This document shows, one piece after another, positions 20,644 to 29,507 of a stretch of 29,762 bases of DNA (the first letter of the stretch is position 1; every line of letters begins with the position of its first letter). Source of the DNA: Botryllus schlosseri (lineage: Eukaryota; Chordata; Ascidiacea; Stolidobranchia; Styelidae); the NCBI GenBank assembly GCA_000444245.1, contig ATSW01015356.1, positions 1-29,762 of the forward strand, in the 5' to 3' direction. A program made the position numbers and the translations under genes. The notes under the pieces are model-generated. The model had not been told where the DNA came from and searched no databases. It saw only the letters and a program-made list of their open reading frames with translations.

Positions 20644-21679
20644 AGATAAACCTGGACCTGAGCTTTCGTGAGATCCATGAAGCACTTTCTACTTTACAAG
20701 GAGTTGCTGGAGCAGATTGTTTCTGGCGTAGAATTGACTGACTTTAAATCTACTCAAGTAAGTAAGTAGTTGTGAAAACGATCGTCATTCGTCCGCCAGG
20801 ATTGTCAAAAGCTGTAAATTGAGCTATGCGAAAGTTGCAGAGCTTGATTCATATCGATGCATACCAGGAGATACCCGATTTTCGACAGCATAACCATTCG
20901 TCCGCATCATGGGATGAAAATGATGGAAATGCGATACTAATCCTCTGTTTGCACAAATAGCCCGTTTTAGAAAATATCATGGTATGGCCCCCTCCCCCAT
21001 ATTATAAGGCCCGTAGTTTAGTCAAAGAGCAATACGGAGAAGTTGTATCGGATCCAGTGTAAACATTTGCGCGGTTAGTAAACGTTTATAAAAAATATGG
21101 TGGATCGTAAAATGCCATATTGAGTAGCTTTATTTCCGAAAATTAAAGGCATTACAACACTTGCTTTTACTCTTCAACATGTATTTTCTCCAGACAAAAG
21201 AGCTAAAACTAATTAGAACTCTAAGTAATGATACTGCGAATTGAACGAGAAATACCAATACTAGTTCAGAAAAGAGGAAATTGTATTTGTGTCTTTTGTC
21301 GAGACAATTTTAACGGTGGTCTACTAAAACAGGTCTAACGCTCAAAAAGTCAGAGCCCACTTTTCCAGATTATGATACGCCATGGGCTGCTAGAATAAGA
21401 TGTGATGGGTAAATGCTAGATTGCGAAACGGTAGTTTGAAACGTTATGATGGGCCATATTTACTGTGATTAAATATGTCATATGGGCGACAATGCGGTGC
21501 AAAAGGGGCCACACAACCAGCTCCCTAAATAATATTCACTTTCTTGAAAACAAATATGTAACTCCATATCTACTTTGTGTGAAGCGCGACGGAAATTCTT
21601 TGTTCGACTTAAATTTTCTTAAAACTAATAGTTAGAACTCTGTGAAAACAGCCCGAGAATTCCCCAGATTCTCTTTCTA
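20644..21679. other. Intergenic stretch, likely interior of decayed transposons
   Basis: A motif ACTCAAGTAAGTAAGTAG at about 20752 resembles the subterminal repeats of the element ending at 21862, so part of this may be its interior. No coding is recognised. Confidence 0.35.
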
Positions 21680-21862
21680 ATTGGAGGTTTACACTACTTC
21701 TACTTGACAAACTGAAAATAGCGCAAAGTAAGTAAGTATATCACAAAATACCACGAAGTAGAAGTAGCGAAAATTTCTATCTACTTGAGTAAGTACCAGA
21801 AGTATATGGAAACTACTTGAGTACTTCAAAAAGTAAAAGTACTTCGTTACTGACCACCTCTG
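21680..21862. mobile_element. Right end of another hAT-type element
   Basis: Ends ACTGACCACCTCTG, which read inward is CAGAGGTGGTCAGT, a hAT-like terminus. Over the preceding 150 bp AAGTA, ACTTGAGTA and GAAGTA motifs recur more than ten times. Similar arrays of AAGTAC/GAGTA units are known at the ends of animal hAT elements. The left terminus was not found; the 8 bases after the end are GTCATGAT. Confidence 0.6.
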
Positions 21863-22520
21863 GTCATGATATACATTTGTTTCATGTTCTTTCAGCACTA
21901 TGCCACTATCCTATTTTCTGTCTCGAGAAATTATTTAAGTGGAAGTATGTATTTTCAAATATCCAATTTTTGATAGGAATGTGCTGGATAATAGAAGCAT
22001 TTTTCAACCACTTCCAATTACTTCGCGGTCCTGATCTACATAGCTTCAGCTTCATCAACATTCGCATACATTGTCACAACGATCATAACGAATATGTCCC
22101 TAATGACAAGCTTATCACCAGTTCACAGCATAGCCAAAAACTTTGTTTAGGACTAACGTGGAACGCTCTCAATTGGACGACTGTATTCTAATCGGACCCT
22201 GCTTTACTTATGCCACCTGCCTTCACCTATACAATTTATTCGATTCGATTGTCCGAATCAATCATGCGGAACCCAATTGGTATTTTGTCAAATAATGGTC
22301 CGGTCAGGCTGCATCCACTGCACCCACTGTTGACCCTATACCATGGTTCGTGTGGTAACAATCAGCTTCGATTACTTGTTACTATTTATTTGCTACTAAA
22401 CAATATTCAAAACTGTTGATGTCTTGGTTAGTGGCAGTCATGGATGTTTCGATTTCATTGATGATTTTACACCAGGCCGATATTCTGTATTATTATTCTG
22501 TATCTGACTATTTGTAGCAC
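21863..22520. other. Intergenic DNA downstream of the CTLD gene
   Basis: Open frames exist on + but one begins inside the transposon end and none shows a known motif. Nothing else is seen. Confidence 0.35.
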
Positions 22521-22529
22521 GACCTATTT

Positions 22530-22665
22530 CTAGTTTTTTAGACAACGCTTACGGGGATTAGATGGCGAGGAGGAGCCTAGATAAACCTCAAACACTTTGG
22601 TAGGAATTCTGGAGTCGATCTCGATCGGACTCGAACTCGCAACCCATTGGTGTAATCAACGCACA
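22530..22665 (-). mobile_element. Probable tRNA-derived SINE
   Basis: On the - strand the sequence reads GGTTGCGAGTTCGAGTCCG (B box at 22638-22626), preceded by GCGTTGATTACACCAAT, which looks like an anticodon-arm remnant. The body continues to about 22530 without tRNA similarity. The A box is not convincing, so the copy is degraded or 5'-truncated. It lies just beyond the polyadenylation signal of the CTLD gene. Confidence 0.45.
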
Positions 22666-22680
22666 GGTCTCTTTCCATAT

Positions 22681-22686
22681 TTTATT
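22681..22686 (-). promoter_or_regulatory. Polyadenylation signal AATAAA of the CTLD gene
   Basis: TTTATT on + is AATAAA on -, about 180 bases downstream of the CTLD stop codon. It is the first canonical signal after the stop. Confidence 0.6.
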
Positions 22687-22866
22687 TGGTGTATACGAAT
22701 GCCGGCAACAGTCAGCAATTACACAGAATACAGACTCGGGTCTGGTTTCAAATCGCTGATGTAAAATCTATCTGAATTTGGTATAAGATATAGAAGGTGG
22801 ATCCATTGCGCTACCACCCGCAGGTGCGGGGCATTGGATATCAAAGGTGTCAACATCCCGTCGAAA

Positions 22867-23107
22867 TCACGTGGCTGGTCTTTCGCAGTAAGAATTAAAA
22901 GCAGAAGCACAGTTGGCATCGTGTCCGCTCTCAGCGTTCCCACTAACCAACACAGCACATTGCCCCGCTGTATCCGGCTCGCTCACGTCCCAAAAGTTCG
23001 GCACGGTTGTAGAGCCATCCAACCACACCCAATCTGTACCCGTCCTCTCGAGTCCGATGTATACAAACACAGTCTGACCGGCAACGTGCAACGCAGTTGT
23101 GACCTCT
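22867..23107 (-). CDS. CTLD terminal exon
   Basis: The acceptor ACTTTTTTCAG ends at 23108 (minus direction). One base completes the Arg codon, then 79 residues and TGA (22869-22867). It opens EVTTALHVAGQTVFVYIGLE and holds the long-loop region with WVWLDGS, SEPDT and three of the conserved cysteines. Confidence 0.9.
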
Positions 23108-26100
23108 CTGAAAAAAGTCTAGTTATGACCCTTTCTAATACAGGGGTGGCCAATATTTTTCATGGCGGGCCAAATGTGAATCATAAAATACGCTAGCGGG
23201 CCGAGACAAAAGTCGTCTAGTTTTGTTTCTAAATTGAAAGCGCAGTGAATATACATTGTTAACACATGCTGCTAAGTGGATGAGGTAATTATATGTTGCG
23301 TCCCGAGCTCTGTGTGGCCTGGTAAAATAGCCTTGCTGTTTTGCAACCTTCGTAAGCAGGTCTACCGCATCAGCCGAGTGTATGTATTTCACTGCTTGAT
23401 TTCTATCACAACACAATGCCGATTCATATCATATTCCTTAAACACGGAGAACTGCTCGGTGCTCATCATAAATAGAAAAGACCGGTTCACGGCTGACTTC
23501 AATAAACAAATATTTAGTGCCTTGTTGAAATGTCTGCCGTCAGCCGCACCTATCATTGCGTGACATAACATTGTTTGTGAGGGAGGATAACTGCTAATCA
23601 CGTTCACTGATTGCATTATGTTACTAATTGGGATTTGGAAACATATGACGTAACTTTTTAAATCACATACCATTCAATTCCTAATGTAACAATCAATGGC
23701 AACAAACAAGATTTGAACCTGAATGTAGAAACAGTGACTTGTATCTTCAATTGTTACGGCATGCTTTGCTATACTGGCTGTAATGTGAACCTCAATTACG
23801 CATACGACGTTCGTAGGTTACGTAATCACGGTACAAAAATAAACTTGTCTTCAAAGTAGACGCATTTCGGGCCAGGTTTATGCATCCTGTAGTTCTAATC
23901 CATGCATTAACATTAATAAATTGATTTTATGGTCTAAATTCCAAGGATCTTTTCGCGGGTCGTCAGAATTTGGCTTTATTTGTTACCGCATATTCATAAC
24001 TATGATTCACTTTATTCTGCATAGGGAATACGCACACGACGTACGCAGGCTATAGGGTTGTTCAGAATTGGTCGACTTTCAAAAAGTCGCGGTTTTCATT
24101 CCGTTTCCTAGGCCTTATGCCATAAAACGTATTCTAGCTACTTTTTCTGTAACTTATCCCTTGCATTTGTGTGCATGTTGAGACGGAAGAAAATCGTCTG
24201 AAAATCGGGGATTCCACCTAAAATATTACCTAACCTATTGAAATAACATATATATCAGGGTTGAAGCAGCTGTTGTCGTTTGGGGTGATACAAAACCTCG
24301 TTGTAGATATTTTCCGAGTTCAGGACACCATTTTCACATTGCACACTGCCTTTTAAATCCTCAAACTTACCTAAAACTTAGCAAACTGTAAATGTACCAT
24401 CCAATTGCCCAGCGACATTGTAACTATCCTAATATTCAATGGAACGTAAGAATAAGAACATAACGGGGAATGGGATAAGGAAACAAACGTACAAATAATG
24501 ACAGTAACAAAGAAATGGATTAATTTGACGAAAATGCCACACCAATCACGTGGAGGGATGGATTGATTTTTCGAAATCTTGATATCTTTGCCGGTTATCT
24601 TGGCCACCATTCACGAATTCCCGAGCATTCATGAAACGCGGATCACTATACCATTCTGACACTGGAAGACTCGACCTGATGGTGTTCCACAATGATAGCA
24701 TCAATATGAACCATGATTCTGTCGCAATCAAATACAGAATCAAAAACTTGACACATGTCTCTGTCTGTGAATCGGTTTACAGCAGCTTTCAGAGTCACAA
24801 ATTTAGATGAATGATCAAAGATGAATATTGTGCATTTAGTGCTTATTTGAAATCACTGCTATGGGGACTTCTGGTGCCTGTGAATATGATATAGATGTGC
24901 TCTAGCTGTAAAGTCACCTACTTTACTTCATGCTGGTGCAGGCTATCGTCTAGTTATGTTCAGTATTATTCTTGTTGCCTTATTTTAACTTTCAACACTT
25001 TATCCTTGCCGCCAATCGTTCCTAATCTGGGACCTCCATAATCATGGTAGGAGGTTATGTCTTTAATCGTCTCAAATGAGCATTTTTGCATCAATTGTCG
25101 AAATTGCTCTAGGGTTCCATTGCTATATCCTATAGCTTACGCAGTAGAGCCATTAAGTCACTTTGTGACGATGCCACATGTCCTAGGTCTGGGACAGTTG
25201 AAGGAAACAGATGTTTTGCAGATGATAATGAGATCTGACGGCATAGCATTTTACCATGATCGGGAATCCCTGATTAGGAACGATTTGTGCAAAAGATGAA
25301 GAATTGTGTGCTAAACTCGGGCATCAAGAAAAAGACTGAACTGCTAGAGGTGCACCGCAGCAGCAACCGGCCAAGTAAACACACAGAGAACTCACAAGAA
25401 GCTGATTCCCCCCATAGCAGTGATTTTGAAGTTGAACAATATCAATCCAATCATCCATCTAAATTTACTACTCTGAAAGCCACTGTAAACCAAATAAACG
25501 ACAGAGATCTATCCTATGCCAGGTTTTTAATCGGTGATTTGCTCGAGACGGAAACTTGGTTCACATTGGTGGTATGGCTGTGAAACACCACTGGACGAGT
25601 CTTCCAGTTTTAGAATGGCATTAGTAGGGTAGATGTGGTACCGATGGATCAAAAATTGGAAAATGATCGCTGGCCCCGAAATGTTCTGCCGAAAACAGCA
25701 GACCTTTTGCTGGCTCAGCACTTTGATACAAGCTCTACCTATCGCGCACATATACATGAATATCCGCCTTTTCAAAAAATATTTATGGACGTTCAAAATT
25801 TGTTGCTCGAACGTGTCATCGGTCATCCAATGACACACGACCCGGGGACCTATGACACATATACCCTAAAAAACTCAGATGTGACTATTTTTCTTGCTCA
25901 GTATTATAATCTAAGCTACAGCAAGCCAAAGAAGAATGTTCGGTCGCAACTGTCAAAAAATAGAATAAATATTAACTCAAATGTTGTCATAAAATCACGT
26001 TTCGATTTAGGCTCGGACTTATAAATTTGAGGGTACATGCATATTGCCCGAAAATCGACAGTGTGACTTCCAAATACCTCGTTATAGCGATAAAACATCA

Positions 26101-28949
26101 TATGCAATTATTACATAAAGATTTTCTGTACGTATTCATGTTTCATTTGTTTCATAATTAGTATGCTTGATTATTTTGCTTGATTTGGCTATTGTATCAT
26201 CGGTCCCCACCCTACTAATTTTGTACATGAATCGAAAAAAATTCCACTCACTCACTGAAAAAAATAATAGGTTCCATTATATAGCCTGATACAAGCCCTA
26301 GACTTCACAATAAAAATGATTGCTGGTTTGTTCGTGTTGAAGGTTACAAAGAAAAATGTATATGTCGATCTAAATTTAGTTTACACCCCCCAAAACAAAA
26401 AACATCTGTGAGAGACCCCATAGTTCGCGCACGTCGATTTTTTTTGTATGCGAGGAAAGATGTTGCCACCATGCAATTGCTGACAAGTTCACGGAGTGTA
26501 ATCATGGAATTATCATAGAGAATTTTCAAAGTATTTTCGGTCCCAGTGATCCATCGGTGCCACATCTCCCCTATACGCATTCCATGAGTGCTGGGGAATT
26601 CGTGAATAATGGTCAAGATCCAGCAGAACGTATGATAACATTAAATACCGACCACGCTGTGTACATACCATTGTGCATTTATAGTAGTATTCTTTTACAT
26701 AATAAATCGTGCAAAATGATGCTCAGTAAGTTTTAGGATTTCCAAGGCCGTCTGCAATATGAAAATGGTGTCCTGAACTCAGAAAAATATATACAGTGAG
26801 GTTTTGCATCACTCCAAACCACAACAGCAGATGCAAGGGATGAGTTACAGAAAAAAGTAGCTAGAATATATTTTTACGGCATAAGGCATGGGAAACGGAC
26901 TGGAAACCATGGCTTTATGAAAGCCGGTCAATTCTGAACAAGCCTAACGTAGGCTCTGCAATCTGCATACACGAAACAGGCTACAAAGTAAACGGCTTTC
27001 TGGTTCAGTTTATGGTTTTAGTCGTTGCATTACCATTCAAAATTAATTTTATATTCAAAATTTCCATCGCTATTTCGCGGGCCACTCAGAATCACGTCGC
27101 GGGCCGCAGTTTGCTCAGATCTTATCTAAAATGATCCACAGAAGAATGCCACGGTCAGTGAAACGCGTAATTTTTTTAAATAAATCAACCGAACATATGT
27201 CTTATTCTGACTTGACGCAGTAATGGCCGTCGGCTATTTCCTTAATTAAATGACAATAAATATTTAGGGGGTTGAACTATTAAGATCAAGTCTTTTGGAG
27301 ACTTTAAATCTTGAGTAGCACGAAGAAACTTTTCAATTTTAATAGATCTGCAAAAATACTGTATAATTTATGTTCATTTACGAAATAATTTTGGGCTCCC
27401 TCCGACTACGCTCCCCCCCCCGCCATTCGGTGGTTTGGGGTGTGGCTGTTACGGCCCTGCGTCCACCATTGCTTTTGAAAAATTGTAAAAGCACGGGTTT
27501 AGTTCCATAAGCTCTAAGAAACGGGTTAACGAGCATGGCATTAGTTTACAACTTAACTACAATTATCCGAAACCCAAGTTGAGGCCGGTTCGCACACAAA
27601 ATTGCTAACAGTGTTGGGATCAAGTCACTACCTTCGAATCACAAGTCATTTCGAGTCATTGCACATTTTGACTCGAGTCAAGTCAAGTCAATCGATTTCT
27701 GAAAGTGACTCGAGTCAAGTCAAGTCACTCGATTTTCGGAGGTGACTCGAGTCGAGTCAATTCAAGTCGAGTCACAAGTCAAGTCACAATTTAAGTCAAT
27801 TTGCCTTTTCGAAGCATGAGACATGATTACGTCTACGTCATCGCATTTTGCTAGCTGTTTGAAATACAGATTGAGTTGTCGTTGATTTTGAACCGATGAA
27901 CGAATATAGAGTTCCTAAATATACACGCAAGAAGACGTTTGTATCGCTCACACATACGAAGAACTGTTAAAGTACCTGAGTAGTTGCATATAGCCTCAGT
28001 TTCTATACACCAGTGTTTCGCGAACAATTCGAACACATGCAAGATACAGTGATTTTTATCGACACCGATTACTTGATGTCTTGAAATTGACTCGTGAATT
28101 TGGCTCCGAGTCACGAGTCAATCAACATTTCTGATACGCCAAGTCAAGTCAAGTCATTTTTGCAAAGTGACTCGAGCCAAGTCACGTCATACGAAAAATG
28201 TGACTCGGGTCTGACTCGAGTCAAGTCATGACTTGAGTCATCCCAACACTGATTGCTAAGTAGCGTGACAATGCTTTTGTCAGTCACGCTTTAACTCCAG
28301 ATATCAACAATCGATTTGTTGTGTGGGTCAAGCAGGGACCACCCTTGGAGAGCCATCACGTTGATCACTGCTTGATATTGTATATGTAACTATAATTATA
28401 ATTGTAGTAACGTCCATACGGATTCGGCGTTCAGCAAAAGATCGCCCTAGCTCGAATAGGAGCCTCTGACGACAGGTTGCTGATAACGTTAGCATACTTT
28501 ATCCGAATCGCATAGACGTAAGGGGAGAGAAAATTATATTGATCGGTTGAGGAGTTTTGACGTTATGATGACGCCATATTTATTTCCACGATTCACATCG
28601 GCTGGGAGAGAGGCTTCATCATATTTGGTAATTACAGTATTTCTATTGCACTTACCAAAAAAACGAAAAAAAAAACAGACAAACTGCGGAAGGGAGCCAA
28701 TAGCCGTAAATATAAGATAAAAATAAATGCATACGTTCGGCGGGAACGTCTGGGTAGCATATGAATGCCAATAACATAAACAGTCCGAAACAAACCGTCT
28801 AATGTCGGTATCTCTCATTCCAATTGAAGCGAGCTCAGCTCCAAGATCTTCGCACGCTGATTCTGCGTCGTCAAAGTTCAACTCTTCTGGACTGAGCCGA
28901 TAATCGTAGCAGTTAGCTGCTCGGTACCACCCATTGGAGAGAAATCCAA
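22867..28949 (-). CDS. C-type lectin domain protein, last two exons
   Basis: Exons 28949-28796 and 23107-22867 join in phase (CG|A, Arg) to about 130 residues covering nearly a whole CTLD. Visible are NGWYRAANCYDY, FDDAESACEDLGAELASIG, VFVYIGLERTGTDWVWLDGS, then SEPDTAGQCAVL, GHDANC and a final SYCERPAT stop. ESAC and SYC form the usual outer disulfide and GQC and ANC the inner one. The first Cys (NCY) needs a partner in an upstream exon. CTLD proteins are secreted or membrane proteins, often for recognition or immunity. EPN is EPD and there is no WND, so classical calcium-dependent sugar binding is doubtful. The exon with signal peptide or membrane anchor is not seen to 29762. Confidence 0.88.
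24074..24088. repeat. Subterminal palindrome, left arm
   Basis: GACTTT-CAA-AAAGTC lies 20 bases inside the left terminus. Its counterpart at 26911-26925 is GGCTTT-ATG-AAAGCC, so one base pair differs but pairing is kept in both. Confidence 0.7.
24651..25618. repeat. Near-complete 968-bp palindromic unit (inner foldback 1)
   Basis: The left end CCATTCTGACACTGGAAGAC matches the reverse complement of 25618-25599, CCATTCTAAAACTGGAAGAC. The match continues inward through TGGTTTACAG, CTTTCAGAGT, AAATTTAGATG and AAATCACTGCTATGGGG (left 24775-24866). It reaches AATCGTTCCTAATC (25014-25027, paired with 25284-25271) close to a GCTATA-TCC-TATAGC centre (25122-25136). The arms are about 70-80% alike by eye. 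The flanks are TA on the left and CA on the right, compatible with a mutated TA target. Confidence 0.75.
25624..26215. repeat. Second inner inverted-repeat unit (592 bp), with unassigned reading frame
   Basis: Starts GTAGGGTAGATGTGGTACCGATG and ends with the reverse complement of GTAGGGTGGGGACCGATGA, flanked by TA (25622-25623 and 26216-26217). Further paired blocks lie inside (ACATGAATA...AAAAT.TTTATG at about 25752-25785, paired with 26142-26114). A + strand frame of 129 codons (25635-26024) crosses it. The peptide HEYPPFQKIFM in the left arm has a counterpart HEYVQKIFM in the right arm read on -. I do not recognise the protein. A third GGGGAGATGTGGCACCGATGGAT terminus-like copy lies on - at about 26571-26549. 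Confidence 0.55.
27114..27600. other. CTLD intron between transposons
   Basis: AT-rich with a run of ten C at about 27412-27421. No coding or element ends recognised. Confidence 0.4.
27609..28251. mobile_element. hAT-type MITE with perfect 8-bp target duplication
   Basis: The ends are CAGTGTTGGGATCAAGTCA and the reverse complement reading CAGTGTTGGGATGACTCAAG. Both flanks are ATTGCTAA (27601-27608 and 28252-28259). Both ends are packed with AAGTCA and GACTCGAGTCA motifs (roughly 27624-27800 and 28088-28240), while the middle (27800-28085) is unrelated and has no transposase. This is a clear non-autonomous hAT element inside the CTLD intron. Confidence 0.9.
28260..28795 (-). other. Start of the large CTLD intron
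   Basis: Begins (minus) with donor GTTTGT, chosen because it keeps the CTLD frame. The frame itself stays open to 28534, but the residues after position 28795 no longer resemble a CTLD. A consensus-like GTAAGT lies near 28655 as an alternative donor. Confidence 0.5.
28796..28949 (-). CDS. CTLD exon, N-terminal half of the domain
   Basis: The acceptor TTTCCATCACAG ends at 28950 (minus direction). Two bases complete a split codon, then GFLSNGWYRAANCYDYRLSP, EELNFDDAESACEDLGAELA and SIGMRDTDIR follow, ending with CG of a split Arg codon. GWY...CY, the A..C helix and LGAELASI are the hallmarks of the start of a CTLD. Confidence 0.88.
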
Positions 28950-29365
28950 CTGTGATGGAAATCGTATGTCATAACAGATGAAATTGTTGATGGTGTGGAT
29001 ATTATCATAATTGTGATCACGGGTTCAGTTTTTTTTCATACAAGACACACAATATTCAATGTGGTAGGCTACACTGTACACTTGTACAGTGTACTGTACA
29101 TATTATACAATTAGATGTCATGAGCGGATAGGAGAATGCCGAAACGGTCAAGTATAAGGTCTCTAAATCTAAAATCCACCGTTGGCCAAATGCCTGTGCT
29201 CTATGTTGATCTTTCGGTTGTCTTTTCTTGGTTTTTCGTTCACACTGTTTTCATTCCTCGTTAACCGGGTCATTTTCTGCGCTTTGTCTATTTAGACACT
29301 GTTAGAAAAGCGACACAGAGGAAGAGGAGCCCAAATCAACCTTTAACATTTCGAAACGTACTGTT
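28950..29365 (-). other. CTLD upstream intron
   Basis: No signal-peptide exon or other coding is recognisable on the - strand. A perfect inverted repeat lies at 29071-29092. Confidence 0.4.
29071..29092. repeat. Short perfect inverted repeat
   Basis: ACACTGTACA (29071-29080) and TGTACAGTGT (29083-29092) are separated by two bases, and ACTGTACA follows again at 29093-29100. No function is assignable. Confidence 0.6.
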
Positions 29366-29507
29366 CAGGGTTTCGGAGCCGGAGCCGGAGCCCGGAACCG
29401 GAGCCGTGCATTTTTACCGGAGCTGGAGCCGGAGCCGGAGCTCTACATAAAATTCAGCCGGAGCCGGAGCTGGAGCCAGTTATTTGAGGGGTAGCTCCGG
29501 CTCCGAC
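29366..29507. mobile_element. hAT-type terminus with GGAGCC subterminal array
   Basis: Begins CAGGGTTTCGGAGCCGGAGC and carries about a dozen GGAGCC/GGAGCT units, with two in inverse orientation at 29494-29505. This layout (CAGGG terminus plus a dense short-motif array) is like the other hAT ends in the window. No second terminus is found before 29762; the 8 bases to the left are GTACTGTT. Confidence 0.55.

Larger units (their letters stand above)
24055..26944. mobile_element. Long-inverted-repeat (foldback-like) element flanked by TA
   Basis: The left end GGGTTGTTCAGAATTGG and the reverse complement of the right end, GGCTTGTTCAGAATTGA, are each flanked by TA (24053-24054 and 26945-26946), as in Tc1/mariner-type insertions. 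The arms (about 24055-24640 and 26575-26944) share many blocks, among them CCTTATGCC, TATTCTAGCTACTTTTT, GAGTTCAGGACACCATTTTC and TTCACGAATTCCC. The left arm has an extra ~110 bp near 24180-24270. The outer arms enclose two further inverted-repeat units. Inward from both ends a TIxHEFPSxHxxRI peptide is readable, so some arm sequence may once have been coding. Confidence 0.7.
23141..27113. mobile_element. hAT-type element split by a later insertion
   Basis: The left end is CAGGGGTGGCCAATATTTTT with GGGCCAAATGTGAATCA and GCGGGCC just inside. The right end (27077-27113) has CGCGGGCCACTCAGAATCA and GCGGGCCGCAGTTTG. This is the well-known CAGGGGTGGCCAA...GCGGGCC end layout of animal hAT elements, but the last ~12 bases of the right terminus are missing. 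The two halves (23141-24052 and 26947-27113) are separated by the inverted-repeat element at 24055-26944. No transposase is clearly recognisable. It lies entirely inside the CTLD intron. Confidence 0.65.

Noticed and set aside
21817-22191. 124-codon + frame
   Set aside because: It begins inside the terminal repeat array of a hAT element and runs into unrelated DNA, so it is a chance fusion.
23135-23673. Two - frames that looked like a BED-finger transposase (KEYDMNRH resembles KEYNVRRH)
   Set aside because: The similarity is limited to eight residues without zinc ligands, and the frame runs on through the transposon's terminal repeat, so coding is not supported.
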